NCBI GenBank assembly: GCA_027082775.1
Contig: JALWUI010000145.1
Coordinates: forward strand, 1-38,300
Length of the DNA stretch: 38,300 bases
Direction of reading: 5' to 3'
Origin: Candidatus Kapaibacterium sp.
Lineage (GTDB): Bacteria > Bacteroidota > Ignavibacteria > Kapaibacteriales > WFXC01
In this document: one piece after another, positions 26,475-35,445 of the stretch
Position numbering within the stretch: position 1 is the stretch's first letter
Layout: each line of letters opens with the position of its first letter
The notes under the pieces: generated by a model
The model's input: the letters and a program-made list of their open reading frames with translations, nothing else
Told to the model about the DNA's origin: nothing
The model's database searches: none
Translations under genes and position numbers: made by a program

Positions 26475-27275
26475 CTACAAAGTTTTCAACAACGGATACC
26501 GATCCAACAATGCTGGATTCCACACGCAGACAAAGCCATTGGTGTGCTTTAAATCCGGGGTATTATACCGCAGCGGCTGCCCGCGGGACAGCACCATCCC
26601 GCCAATGGCATTGAGAATTGCATGTCCGGCAGCCGTGTCCCACTCCCACACGGGCGAGGCGCGATAGTACAGATCCGCCCGTTTCTCCGCAACCAGACAG
26701 AATTTCAACGCACTGCCGATACGGCGAATCTCAGTGATGCCTAACTGCTGCAGGACCTGCTCCTCTTCCGGTTTTGCGTGCGACCGACTGCCCACGGCAA
26801 TGAGCCCATCGTGGTGCTCCTCAGGCGTTTGTCGCAGCAAATTAACAATCTGACCGCCCTGTTGCTTCCACGCCCCATACCCCTGTGCTCCCCAGTACAT
26901 CGTTTGCAAAGCCGGAGCATAGACCACCCCGGCGACCGGTATTGCCTGATGAAGCAAAGCAATGTTCACCGTGAATTCTCCATTCCGATTGATGAATTCT
27001 TTGGTACCATCCAGCGGATCGACCAGCCAGAAAAAAGACCACTGTTGCCGCTGCTCATAGGGAATGGCCGGCGCCTCTTCGGAAATGACGGGAATATCGG
27101 GGAAATGGGCTTGCAACTGGTGAAGAATGAGCTGGTGAGAACGTCGGTCTGCTACTGTGATGGGTGAATCATCGGATTTTTTCTCCACCTCCACGGCTGC
27201 TTCCTGGTACACCTCCAGAATTTCCTTTCCCGCTGAACGGGCAATGGTGGTTATGACTTCCAGAATAGCCTGCAT
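26475..27275 (-). CDS. cysQ: 3'(2'),5'-bisphosphate nucleotidase CysQ
   Basis: CysQ hydrolyses 3'-phosphoadenosine 5'-phosphate, the by-product of sulfate assimilation, and belongs to the lithium-sensitive inositol-monophosphatase superfamily. Metal motifs are present: ISEEAP near residue 69, DPLDGTKEFINRNGEFTVN near 90-108 and WEWDTAAGHAIL near 217-228. The 266-residue length fits. The ATG at 27275 has AGGA with seven spacer bases; an ATG five codons earlier lacks proper spacing. No sulfate assimilation genes are nearby. A closely related SuhB-type function is possible, but the EFINRNGEFT segment favours CysQ. Confidence 0.92.
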   Translation of the reverse strand: MQAILEVITTIARSAGKEILEVYQEAAVEVEKKSDDSPITVADRRSHQLILHQLQAHFPDIPVISEEAPAIPYEQRQQWSFFWLVDPLDGTKEFINRNGEFTVNIALLHQAIPVAGVVYAPALQTMYWGAQGYGAWKQQGGQIVNLLRQTPEEHHDGLIAVGSRSHAKPEEEQVLQQLGITEIRRIGSALKFCLVAEKRADLYYRASPVWEWDTAAGHAILNAIGGMVLSRGQPLRYNTPDLKHTNGFVCVWNPALLDRYPLLKTL

Positions 27276-27347
27276 CGATACGTCCTGCATCCTTCAGCAT
27301 CATTTGTAAACTTCCAGGGGTTGGAAACGAACAGGAGCACCTGACCG

Positions 27348-27433
27348 TGCCCGGGGCGGGACTCGAACCCGCACGGGGAAAACTCCCCACAGGATTTTAA
27401 GTCCTGTGCGTCTACCAATTTCGCCACCCGGGC
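27348..27433 (-). tRNA. tRNA-Leu (anticodon UAA)
   Basis: The minus strand folds as a complete 86-nt class II tRNA. The acceptor arms GCCCGGG and CCCGGGC have discriminator A. The D-arm is TGGCGAAATTGGTAGACGCA. The anticodon stem-loop is CAGGACTTAAAATCCTG with TAA. There is a long variable arm, GGGGAGTTTTCCCC, and a T-arm GCGGGTTCGAGTCCCGC. The 3' CCA is not encoded, so it must be added by the nucleotidyltransferase. Confidence 0.98.
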
Positions 27434-27618
27434 GCTCACTATGGCATTGCGAAGGTGGTAACGGATAGCCCCGGCTGGAAATTGTGCCGACTGCCCCCTT
27501 GATTCTTTGACGCCCAACGGACACGGATTCTTTGAATAAACACGATCCGGGACTGTGCCCTTTGTCACCTCCGCCTTGCAACTGGTGTCTACCCGAGATA
27601 CGCCGGACGGGAAACGCT

Positions 27619-28614
27619 TCATGCCTGCTGTCGATTGCGCACCAGTTGTTGCGCCAATCGCAGAGCAGCCGCACAACTGGCAGGATTTGCAATCCCTTTG
27701 CCAGCTATGTCATAAGCAGTGCCGTGGTCTGGCGAGGTTCGAACAAATGGAAGTCCGGCAGTGGTGTTCACCGCCTCGCCGTGTGCCAGCAGTTTTAAAG
27801 GAATGAGTCCCTGATCGTGATACAGCGCCAAGGTCGCAGTAAACTGCCGATACCGCTGCTGTCCGAAAAACGCATCGGCAGCGAATGGTCCCTCAACGGC
27901 TATGCCATCCTGCTGCGCCATACGGATAGCGGGAACAATAATCTCCTGCTCTTCCGTTCCCAGCAGTCCGTTCTCACCAGCGTGTGGATTCAATCCTAAG
28001 ACGGCAATGGCGGGATGCGCATAGGCGAAATCCCGACGCAATGTTGCTGCCAGCAATTGCAACTGGCGGTGCAAAAGAGCAGATGAAATCGCCGTTGCTA
28101 CTTGCCGCAACGGAATATGGATGGTTGCCAAAGCAACGATCAACTGGGGAGACCAAAAGATCATCAGGTACGAAGAAACTTGAAAGCGACGAGCAAGCCA
28201 GTCCGTCTGTCCTGCCGCTGAAAACCCTACCTGCGCCAGCGAATGTTTCGATACCGGCAGGGTAACCAGCGCATCCAACTGCCCCTGCTCCACCCAGCCG
28301 GCTGCTGCCTGTAACGCATTGTATGCCAGCCGCGCTGCCTGCGGCGTGGGAACGCCAAACTGGACGGGAGCAGCAGGCTCCACGGGCACGATCGCTATCT
28401 TGTGCTGTGCGACGATCAGATGCGATGCTGTCTGATGCGCAGCAATACTTAACGGCAGCAATTGAAGGGTCTGTCTGAGCGTGTCCGGGTGGACAAATAA
28501 GTACCATTCTGCCTCCTGCTGCGCATCATACTCGGCTATGGCTTTCAGGAAGACTTCTAAGCCAATGCCGTTACAATCACCGCACGTAACGCCAATGCGC
28601 AGCTTATTTCCCAT
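27619..28614 (-). CDS. pdxA: 4-hydroxythreonine-4-phosphate dehydrogenase PdxA, with altered active-site positions
   Basis: PdxA oxidises 4-phosphohydroxy-threonine in pyridoxal phosphate synthesis. The 331 residues align closely with the E. coli protein. The three metal histidines fall at the same numbers: H166 (ATIHIPL), H211 (GLNPHAGE) and H266 (LYHDQGL). The C-terminal RTSPDHGTAYDIAG is typical. Two changes stand out. The substrate-contact histidine of the usual GHT motif is glutamine (GQT, residues 135-137). The N-terminal GDPxGIG is GDCNGIG. A PdxA-like enzyme with another 4-hydroxy-phosphate substrate is therefore possible. It lies between the M1 peptidase and tRNA-Leu. Confidence 0.88.
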   Translation of the reverse strand: MGNKLRIGVTCGDCNGIGLEVFLKAIAEYDAQQEAEWYLFVHPDTLRQTLQLLPLSIAAHQTASHLIVAQHKIAIVPVEPAAPVQFGVPTPQAARLAYNALQAAAGWVEQGQLDALVTLPVSKHSLAQVGFSAAGQTDWLARRFQVSSYLMIFWSPQLIVALATIHIPLRQVATAISSALLHRQLQLLAATLRRDFAYAHPAIAVLGLNPHAGENGLLGTEEQEIIVPAIRMAQQDGIAVEGPFAADAFFGQQRYRQFTATLALYHDQGLIPLKLLAHGEAVNTTAGLPFVRTSPDHGTAYDIAGKGIANPASCAAALRLAQQLVRNRQQA

Positions 28615-28742
28615 TGGTCTGTACTATCCCCGCCTGTTCTCCGAACGCTGCGATCGTTTATAACCTCCAGCCAGATGAAGCGGCGGATTCATTGCTCCCA
28701 TCCACCCTTTTACAGCGCAACAGTCCTGCTTTTGCCTCTCTC

Positions 28743-30821
28743 CTATGGCTTGACGACAAAAGGAATGGAAACGCGACCGTTGCGCCATTGCACTTCACAC
28801 CCGTACCATCCGGGCTGCAACCGAAACGGGAGCGCAACTGTTGCACTACTGGATGAAAAACGCTGCTGGTGCTGCCACAGCATTCGCCCTGCAAGATCGT
28901 ACAAACGGAGCTGCGCATTGCCAGTTCCCACCGGAATGCCGGACAGAACCAACCGTTGAAGATGGGGAAAATACTGGATAGCAGGACGGCGAGCTGATTC
29001 TTCGAACGCAGCAACACCTGTTACCACCTGCTTCTCACACAGCACTTTGTCCTGCGGATCCAGTTCCACATCATTGACCGCAAAGGGAAGCGTAAAAGAG
29101 AACGTCTGCACTTTCTGATTGTTGAGTACCTTTTTGATGATTTTATCCCCTGCCGCACTTTGAAATTGAATTTCCAGTGGCATCACAAAAACCTCCGGAA
29201 CACGCATTCCCACCTGAACCTGCCGGATCGTCACATCGGCTTTTGTTCGATCTTCACTCAGACTGACAGTCACAGCATACTGCGGATGTCCCGCCTGATA
29301 TACCCACTGGTCGAAGAAAGTTGCAAAATCGACGGGAGGATCGGGAATCACATCCTCGAACGCCTGACGAAAGTCTTCGGTCGCAGCGTTGTCGTAAGCG
29401 TGTTTGGTCAGGTACCAGTGAATCGCCTGATAAAAAGCGGAATCGCCAACCAATTGCCGGAGCATATGGTAGACCCAGCCAGCTTTGGCATAGGTTGTGG
29501 CGTAATTGAACAACACCTGCGGTGGCGGATTGTATATGGGAATGGAATTGTTGCCCTGGAGATAGGCAGAGCGATGTCGCATCAGTCGCTGGTGATACCC
29601 TTCCCAACCGTTCTGCGCTTCTTCCCACAATGCCTCTCCGTAAGTCGCTCCCCCTTCATTGAGCCAGAGATCCGCCCACGTCTTGCACGTAACTTTATCC
29701 CCAAACCACTGGTGCGCCAACTCATGCGCAATACCCGGATCCTGACCGCGCAACCACACCCGATTGATCGTCGTCATTGTTTGGTGTTCCATCCCACCAT
29801 AGAAGTACGGTTGCACTGCCACCATCCCGTACTTTTCAAAGGGATAGTCTCCCAGCCGTTCCTCAAACGCTCGCATCATCGCCCGCACATTGCGAAAGGC
29901 AAAGGGAGCATTATAATCACCGGCTGCGGTGCCTTCGTAATCGGGGCGCCACACATAATATTGAATTTCCAGGGAATCGTCGGGATTGCTTACCCGATGG
30001 TACCATTCAGACCAAAAGAAAAACTTCGAGGCATTGGCTACCATCAAATACGGGGGAATGGGATACTGATGAACCCACACGAAAGTGCGGCTGCCATCGG
30101 CGTGGTCAATGGTATCAACGACAAGCCCATTGGAAGCCGTTAAAAATCCTGCCGGGACCCGAATAGCAATTTCTGCCAGCGCTTTGTCGCTCGGCACATC
30201 ATTGCACGGGAACCAGAAGTGAGCATCCTCTGGCTCGCTCATTGTATACGCCAGCCGCTCCTCGACCCGCACCGTATCGCCATTTCGGATCCCAACAAAC
30301 ATTCCTTTTGGGAACAGGAAAAAACTTTGATTTGGAGCACCCGTCGTATGGTAGAAGATCTGCACGTCCGCGGTATCCCCTCGATGGAGCACCTTGCCAA
30401 CTGCCGACAAATCCAGCGTAAACTGTTCATCAATGATTTCCACCGGATCAGAGTAGCGAACACCATCGATGAACACCGAGTCAATAACCATCTCACCGGC
30501 ATCAATGGAAATGCTCGTAACGGTATCCGCCGCTGCCGTAATCAGCATCCGGTTAACGCCATTATAACGGCGATCTTCTGGCTGCACAGTTATACTGCTC
30601 AGGGGATTACGCCAATCCAGAAAGAGTGCATAGCGTAGCACATCGTAATTTTTGGGTGCAATCCACGCTGAACGTACCGGCGGTTGCTGCCAGGCTCGCT
30701 GGCACAGCTCGCCTACCGGTGGCTCCGTAAAAATCCAATCTTTGGGAAGTTGCGCAGTAGCAACGGTCACGGCAATACCAAGTAGCCCTATCCAGAACAC
30801 TCTTCGCACTGTGTTTCGCAT
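28743..30821 (-). CDS. M1 family aminopeptidase with T9SS sorting domain
   Basis: The 692-residue enzyme has a signal peptide (about 1-24). The M1 N-terminal beta domain comes next, then an exopeptidase loop variant GGMEH (342-346) in place of GAMEN. The zinc site is HELAHQW (H366, E367, H370) with the third ligand E389 in LWLNEGGATYGE. The family's large C-terminal helical domain is missing. Instead the last 80 or so residues form a T9SS type A sorting domain (IQYFPHLQRLVLSGIPVG, QLRLYDLAGRMLW, PGWYGCEVQWRNGRVSIPFV). Surface-located peptide trimming is inferred. GAGGAG precedes the start, 25 bp after the NusG paralogue. Confidence 0.93.
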   Translation of the reverse strand: MRNTVRRVFWIGLLGIAVTVATAQLPKDWIFTEPPVGELCQRAWQQPPVRSAWIAPKNYDVLRYALFLDWRNPLSSITVQPEDRRYNGVNRMLITAAADTVTSISIDAGEMVIDSVFIDGVRYSDPVEIIDEQFTLDLSAVGKVLHRGDTADVQIFYHTTGAPNQSFFLFPKGMFVGIRNGDTVRVEERLAYTMSEPEDAHFWFPCNDVPSDKALAEIAIRVPAGFLTASNGLVVDTIDHADGSRTFVWVHQYPIPPYLMVANASKFFFWSEWYHRVSNPDDSLEIQYYVWRPDYEGTAAGDYNAPFAFRNVRAMMRAFEERLGDYPFEKYGMVAVQPYFYGGMEHQTMTTINRVWLRGQDPGIAHELAHQWFGDKVTCKTWADLWLNEGGATYGEALWEEAQNGWEGYHQRLMRHRSAYLQGNNSIPIYNPPPQVLFNYATTYAKAGWVYHMLRQLVGDSAFYQAIHWYLTKHAYDNAATEDFRQAFEDVIPDPPVDFATFFDQWVYQAGHPQYAVTVSLSEDRTKADVTIRQVQVGMRVPEVFVMPLEIQFQSAAGDKIIKKVLNNQKVQTFSFTLPFAVNDVELDPQDKVLCEKQVVTGVAAFEESARRPAIQYFPHLQRLVLSGIPVGTGNAQLRLYDLAGRMLWQHQQRFSSSSATVALPFRLQPGWYGCEVQWRNGRVSIPFVVKP

Positions 30822-30846
30822 CGTTTTCTCCTCAATTATCCATTCA

Positions 30847-31389
30847 TCAAATGCTTACGCGCTCCAGTTTCCGCAATTGCCACCCCTCGCACTCAACCGA
30901 CAGCGCTGCGCCAATGGCATCGATGCGGATCACGAAGCGATTTTTGCCACGTACCTGCACGACTTCTCCCTGAATACCTCGAAAAGGTCCTTCTTCAATT
31001 TCGACCCAATCGCCCGGTTGAATGGTACGACTGCTGGTCACCTCCATCGGTACATTTCCTTCGACAAAGCGCCGAATGGCTTCAATCTGAGATGCCGGGA
31101 TAAAAGCGGGACGCCCGTTGAACCACACACACCGGACAACACCATAAGTCCGAACGGCAGCTTCATAGGATTTTCGATCAACCCGCACAAAGACATAACT
31201 ACTGAACAGCGGCACCTCTATCCACTTTTTTCGATCGCTCCACTGCCGCAACTGTCGAATCAGTGGCAAATACGCTTCCAGTCCTTTCTGAAGTAACCGC
31301 TGGTATACCTGTTTCTCTGCCCGTGGTTTTGTATACAGCGCAATCCACTCAGGTTGTGCCCAGATAGACCGCTCCGCACCGTGCATCAT
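30847..31389 (-). CDS. NusG paralogue (UpxY/RfaH/LoaP-like transcription elongation factor)
   Basis: The 180-residue protein has a NusG N-terminal domain at about residues 13-110 (EWIALYTKPRAEKQVYQRL, LFSSYVFVRVD). A KOW domain follows at about 124-150 (GDWVEIEEGPFRGIQGEVVQ). These factors bind RNA polymerase and suppress termination or pausing in selected operons. It differs from housekeeping NusG in length and in the LxxYLPLI and WSDRKKW segments seen in specialised paralogues. Such genes commonly head polysaccharide or secondary-metabolite operons; here it precedes the M1 peptidase. The start pair ATGATG at 31389/31386 is 14 bp after the preceding gene; GGCGG favours 31386 slightly. Confidence 0.88.
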   Translation of the reverse strand: MMHGAERSIWAQPEWIALYTKPRAEKQVYQRLLQKGLEAYLPLIRQLRQWSDRKKWIEVPLFSSYVFVRVDRKSYEAAVRTYGVVRCVWFNGRPAFIPASQIEAIRRFVEGNVPMEVTSSRTIQPGDWVEIEEGPFRGIQGEVVQVRGKNRFVIRIDAIGAALSVECEGWQLRKLERVSI

Positions 31390-31403
31390 ACCGCCAAAAC
31401 CCG

Positions 31404-31910
31404 CTACTCTGTGGTCAGCCACTGTAAGATAATCGCCTCCAGCTTTTCTCCGTCGCCGGGCAATTCTGATATCTGACCCACCACCGTTCCCTGACGGGTG
31501 CAAAAGATAGTTGGAAGCTTCTGGATCTGGAATCTGTCCGGATCCGGATGTTTATCCTGCGGCGTGCGCATAGAGTAAATCGTCATTGCGGTATCGGGCA
31601 CTGCAGCATCCAGCAAAATGCGCACAATACGGGGGAAAAGCTTGGTCGTCCCTTTGCACTGGCATTCAGGCTTGACAAAGAAGGTAAAGTGATGCACACC
31701 GGGCTGATATGCCTGCGCAATCGCTGCAACCAGTTGCGTATCAGGTTCATAGAGGCTCATCTCCAGATCGAACCAGGAATACCCCGGCGTTGAGCGCAAC
31801 TGCTCCAGCGTCATTGGCTGCGCTTCGTACTCTGGAGCAACCGTCTCCGTACACCGTATCAGGCTGAATATCAGAATAACCCCCAGCGCAAGGAACCACC
31901 CCTTTGTCAT
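31404..31910 (-). CDS. Thioredoxin-like protein with CxC motif, possible lipoprotein
   Basis: The 168-residue protein starts with a hydrophobic segment (5-18) ending in SLIRC (C20). That could be a lipoprotein signal, but arginine before the cysteine is atypical, so a simple membrane anchor is also possible. The rest suggests a thioredoxin fold: HHFTFFVKPECQCKG with a CxC pair (C83, C85), and a cis-proline-like KLPTIFCTRQGTVVGQI. A thiol redox role outside the cytoplasm is inferred. It sits 14 bp from both the acyl-CoA dehydrogenase and the NusG paralogue, so the three are probably one transcript. Confidence 0.7.
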   Translation of the reverse strand: MTKGWFLALGVILIFSLIRCTETVAPEYEAQPMTLEQLRSTPGYSWFDLEMSLYEPDTQLVAAIAQAYQPGVHHFTFFVKPECQCKGTTKLFPRIVRILLDAAVPDTAMTIYSMRTPQDKHPDPDRFQIQKLPTIFCTRQGTVVGQISELPGDGEKLEAIILQWLTTE

Positions 31911-31924
31911 CTTTCTTACTCCGC

Positions 31925-33079
31925 CTATCCTTGAAACTCTTTGTACAGCTCCCGGGCAATTGTAATATGCTGAATTTCAGACGTTCCTTCGTAGATTTCA
32001 GTGATTTTGGCGTCTCGCAGATAGCGTTCAACCAGATACTCCCGCACGTAGCCATAGCCACCGTGGATCTGGATTGCTTCCAGAGCGGATTCGACTGCCA
32101 CGCGGGAAGCAAAAAGTTTTGCCATAGCTGCTTCCTTGATATAACTTTTGCCCGTGTCCTTATGATATGCCGCTTTGTACGTCAACAACCGTGCGGCTTC
32201 GATGTTGGTCGCCATATTGGACAGCTTAAACTGAATTGCCTGGAAATTGGCGATAGGCTGTCCAAAAGCTTCCCGTTCCTGCGCATATTTCAAAGCAGCC
32301 TCAAAAGATGCCTGGGCGATCCCCAGTGCCTGCGCCGCAATGCCGATTCGTCCGCCATTGAGCGTCTGCATCGCTATTTTAAATCCCTGTCCCACCTCGC
32401 CTAACCGATTGGCATCCGGAACCCGCACGTTGGTAAAGTGAAGCGAGCAGGTATCGCTGGAACGAATGCCTAACTTGTCCTCCTTTTTGCCAATTTCAAA
32501 TCCTTCCATCCCCTTTTCCAGAATGAAAGCAGTAATGCCCCGATGCCGTTTAGCAGGATCGGTCTGGGCAAAGACTATATAGACATCCGCACTGGATCCA
32601 TTGGTGATCCAGTTTTTCGTTCCGTTAATAATCCAGTCCTCCCCATCTCGCACCGCCGTTGTCCGCTGATGCGTTGCGTCTGACCCTGCCTGCGGTTCAC
32701 TCAGGCAAAAAGCACCCAATTTCTCACCGGTTGCCAGCGGACGCAAGTAATGCTCTTTTTGCTCCTCCGTGCCATATTTCTCGATTTCCCAGCACACCAA
32801 CGAATTATTTACCGACATAATCACTCCAACGCTGGCGTCAACTTTGGAAATTTCCTCCATCGCAATGACATAACTGATAGTATCCAGTCCACTGCCGCCC
32901 CACTCAGGCGAAACCATCATTCCCATAAACCCCAATTCGCCCAATTTCTTAACGATCTCCGCAGGAAATTCGCCAGTAATATCGCGTTCAACGGCGGATG
33001 GAGCAATCTCGTTCTGAGCAAATTCCCGCGCCGTGTCCTGAATCATCCGATGGGTTTCTGTCAGAGCAAAACTCAACAT
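31925..33079 (-). CDS. Acyl-CoA dehydrogenase (short-chain type)
   Basis: This FAD enzyme oxidises acyl-CoA to 2-enoyl-CoA in fatty-acid or amino-acid breakdown. At 384 residues it has the typical length. Signatures are LGAFCLSEPQAGSDA near residues 120-134, WITNGSSADVYIVFAQT, and the catalytic base glutamate E364 in EIYEGTSEIQ, placed as in butyryl-CoA dehydrogenases. The ATG at 33079 gives the standard N-terminus (MLSFALTETHRMIQDTAREF). The frame stays open 49 codons upstream, but that stretch is not family-like and contains the candidate promoter. Exact chain-length preference is uncertain. It probably leads the transcript through the NusG paralogue. Confidence 0.93.
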   Translation of the reverse strand: MLSFALTETHRMIQDTAREFAQNEIAPSAVERDITGEFPAEIVKKLGELGFMGMMVSPEWGGSGLDTISYVIAMEEISKVDASVGVIMSVNNSLVCWEIEKYGTEEQKEHYLRPLATGEKLGAFCLSEPQAGSDATHQRTTAVRDGEDWIINGTKNWITNGSSADVYIVFAQTDPAKRHRGITAFILEKGMEGFEIGKKEDKLGIRSSDTCSLHFTNVRVPDANRLGEVGQGFKIAMQTLNGGRIGIAAQALGIAQASFEAALKYAQEREAFGQPIANFQAIQFKLSNMATNIEAARLLTYKAAYHKDTGKSYIKEAAMAKLFASRVAVESALEAIQIHGGYGYVREYLVERYLRDAKITEIYEGTSEIQHITIARELYKEFQG

Positions 33080-33132
33080 CGCTTCGTCCAACCTTACCTG
33101 TTCAACAATACTACCACATTCCTGAAAACTTT

Positions 33133-33140
33133 CAAATATA
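33133..33140 (-). promoter_or_regulatory. Candidate Bacteroidota-type -7 box for the acyl-CoA dehydrogenase operon
   Basis: The minus strand reads TATATTTG, identical to the box before pyrE, 54 bp upstream of the ATG at 33079. It lies in the 206-bp gap after urocanase, which argues for a separate transcript starting here. Confidence 0.42.
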
Positions 33141-33285
33141 CGAATCCGGGATAGAACGGGAAGCAGCTCGTTGATCACTGATAGTTCAGGGCAACGGAAA
33201 CCTTTCCTGTTAGAAGCTCGAAGCAATCAGCAAAGCTGCTTTCGGCAAACGCTACGACCGGCTGGTAGTTTGCGCGTCGGCATCA

Positions 33286-34953
33286 CTACCGCAGCATTGG
33301 TATTTTGAGACCGAATTTTTTCGCGTTGTCAATCGCTCGCTGGTAGCCAGCATCGGCGTGGCGAAAGATCCCCGTCATTGGATCGTAGGTCAGCACCCGC
33401 TCCAGCCGCCGCTCTGCTTCGGGCGTTCCATCGGCAACGATCACCATCCCGGCGTGCAAAGCGTAGCCCATTCCAACGCCGCCGCCGTGGTGGAAGGAGA
33501 CCCAGGTGGCACCGCCGATTGTATTCAACGCAAAGTTGAAATACACCCAATCAGCAATAGCATCGGAACCGTCCAGCATTGCTTCTGTTTCCCGATACGG
33601 CGAAGCAACAGAGCCGGAATCCAGATGATCTCGACCAATGACGATCGGCGCTTTGACCTTGCCATCGCGCACCAACTGATTGAACAGCTTCCCCGCTTTT
33701 GCTCGCTCTCCATAACCCAGCCAGCAAATCCGGGCGGGCAATCCCTGCCAGTGTACCTTCTCTTCCGCCTGCTTCAGCCAGCGATGGAGTGCGTGATCTT
33801 CTGGGAACAGTTCCATCAATGCCCGATCGGTAACGTAAATATCTTCAGGATCGCCGGATAAAGCCACCCACCGGAATGGTCCTTTACCATCACAGAACAG
33901 CGGTCGAATAAAAGCTGGCACAAACCCCGGAAAATCAAAGGCATTCTCCACGCCCCCGTGCTCCTTCGCTACTGCCCGGATATTGTTCCCATAATCGAAC
34001 ACCACGGTCCCTTTTTTCTGGAATTCAAGCATTGTGCGAACGTGGATGGCAATGGAACGATACGCTTCCTGCAAGTACTTTTCGGGATCCTCTTCCCGCA
34101 ACCGATCTGCTTCCTCTTTGGTATAACCAGCCGGGTAGTACCCATTGAGGGGATCGTGCGCTGCTGTCTGATCGGTCATCACATCCGGAATAATGCCCCG
34201 ACGCAGGATTTCAGGGTGTACTTCAGCTGCATTGCCAACCAGCCCCACCGAAATAGGCTGCTTCTTCGCTTTGTGTTCCAGAATAATCTCCAGCGCTTCG
34301 TCCAGCGAATGCGTTTTCAAATCGCAATACCCATCGCGCAGCCGGCGATCGATCCGTGCTTCATCAATTTCAACGCACAGACACGCTGCCCCATTGAAGG
34401 TTGCTGCCAGCGGCTGGGCACCGCCCATACCTCCCATCCCGGCGGTCAGCAGAAACCGACCATACAAATCGCCGCCGAAGTACTGACGGGCGCATTCAGC
34501 AAACGTTTCGTATGTTCCCTGCAAAATCCCCTGCGTGCCAATGTAGATCCAGCTTCCCGCCGTCATCTGCCCGTACATAATCAAGCCCTGACGGTCCAGT
34601 TCCCAGAACACTTCCCACGTAGCCCATTTGGGCACCAGATTGGAATTGGCAATGATGACCCGGGGAGCATCGGTGTGCGTTCGTACGATGCCTACTGGCT
34701 TGCCGGATTGGACCAGCAGCGTTTCATCCTCGCCCATTGAGCGAAGTGCTTCCAGAATGGCGTGGAACGACTCCCAGTTCCGGGCTGCTTTTCCATACCC
34801 ACCATACACGATGAGCTGATCCGGTTTTTCCGCTACTTCCGGATCCAGATTGTTCTGGATCATCCGATATGCAGCTTCAATTTGCCAGTTTTTGCACGTC
34901 AGTTCTGTTCCGCGTGGCGCTCTTACGGTTGGCACATCGAGCTTTTCGTCCAT
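33286..34953 (-). CDS. hutU: Urocanate hydratase (urocanase)
   Basis: Urocanase converts urocanate to imidazolone propionate in histidine breakdown, using NAD+ as an electrophile. The 555-residue protein matches the 556-residue family length. Conserved features include [37 protein letters not shown] and the active-site cysteine C410 in [18 protein letters not shown], at the same number as in Pseudomonas. The ATG at 34953 has AAGGGA six bases upstream; extra upstream codons overlap the DUF971 gene. No other hut gene lies in the window, so the pathway partners must be elsewhere or absent. Confidence 0.97.
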   Translation of the reverse strand: MDEKLDVPTVRAPRGTELTCKNWQIEAAYRMIQNNLDPEVAEKPDQLIVYGGYGKAARNWESFHAILEALRSMGEDETLLVQSGKPVGIVRTHTDAPRVIIANSNLVPKWATWEVFWELDRQGLIMYGQMTAGSWIYIGTQGILQGTYETFAECARQYFGGDLYGRFLLTAGMGGMGGAQPLAATFNGAACLCVEIDEARIDRRLRDGYCDLKTHSLDEALEIILEHKAKKQPISVGLVGNAAEVHPEILRRGIIPDVMTDQTAAHDPLNGYYPAGYTKEEADRLREEDPEKYLQEAYRSIAIHVRTMLEFQKKGTVVFDYGNNIRAVAKEHGGVENAFDFPGFVPAFIRPLFCDGKGPFRWVALSGDPEDIYVTDRALMELFPEDHALHRWLKQAEEKVHWQGLPARICWLGYGERAKAGKLFNQLVRDGKVKAPIVIGRDHLDSGSVASPYRETEAMLDGSDAIADWVYFNFALNTIGGATWVSFHHGGGVGMGYALHAGMVIVADGTPEAERRLERVLTYDPMTGIFRHADAGYQRAIDNAKKFGLKIPMLR

Positions 34954-35009
34954 TCTCAATCCCTTTCCTGTTATTCCCACGATGACGGTTGTATCCGCAA
35001 ATGTCGCAT

Positions 35010-35378
35010 TCACTGCTCTTCGCTGGCATCCAGCGCTGCTGCCGCATCAGAAGCATCATCCCCACTACGACCATACGTCTGGCACAATTGCTGCAGCATC
35101 TCCCAATCATAGATGCCGCTATCGTGCCCATCCTGCCAGTAGAGCCGGATTGCATAATTGCCAACCAATTCTATTTTGACCAGCTCATACATTCCGGGCG
35201 TATAGGTCTGCATTTCCGGAATCCGGTACACAGTCCCCATCACATTTTCGCCGCGGCAGACTGCACAGGGACAAAACGTGCGCAGCGTCTTCAACTCCAG
35301 TATGCACCGTTGCTGATCCTCCCACTCTATTGCTAAGAATCGGGAATCCAGCCGCTGGATTTTTCGTGGTTTTGCCAT
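35010..35378 (-). CDS. DUF971 (GBBH-like N-terminal) domain protein
   Basis: The 122-residue protein matches the DUF971/GBBH-like_N family: a first strand pair ([11 protein letters not shown]), the cysteine signature [12 protein letters not shown] (C36, C38, C41) and the end [15 protein letters not shown]. The cysteines suggest metal or Fe-S handling. Related proteins occur beside Mrp/ApbC-type scaffold genes, but function is unproved. The last 20 or so residues are an acidic Ala/Asp/Ser tail. AGGA lies seven bases before the start. It diverges from trxA, with a palindrome between them, and precedes urocanase by 56 bp. Confidence 0.88.
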   Translation of the reverse strand: MAKPRKIQRLDSRFLAIEWEDQQRCILELKTLRTFCPCAVCRGENVMGTVYRIPEMQTYTPGMYELVKIELVGNYAIRLYWQDGHDSGIYDWEMLQQLCQTYGRSGDDASDAAAALDASEEQ

Positions 35379-35430
35379 TAAACGATCCTGCTTTTAAAAG
35401 CACTTTTTGAAACTGCCAAAATACGAAAAT

Positions 35431-35445
35431 TTCGCAATGTGCGAA
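35431..35445. promoter_or_regulatory. Palindrome between the divergent DUF971 and trxA genes
   Basis: TTCGCAATGTGCGAA is a perfect 6-bp inverted repeat with a 3-base centre, extending imperfectly to about 11 bp per side. Its place between two divergent starts suggests an operator. TATTTTGG on the minus strand and TAATTTGG on the plus strand flank it as weak -7-like boxes. No regulator can be named. Confidence 0.4.

Noticed and set aside
27501-27535. Direct repeat GATTCTTTGA (27501-27510 and 27526-27535) upstream of tRNA-Leu
   Set aside because: Ten bases twice in an AT-richer gap may be chance; no promoter spacing or third copy supports a site.
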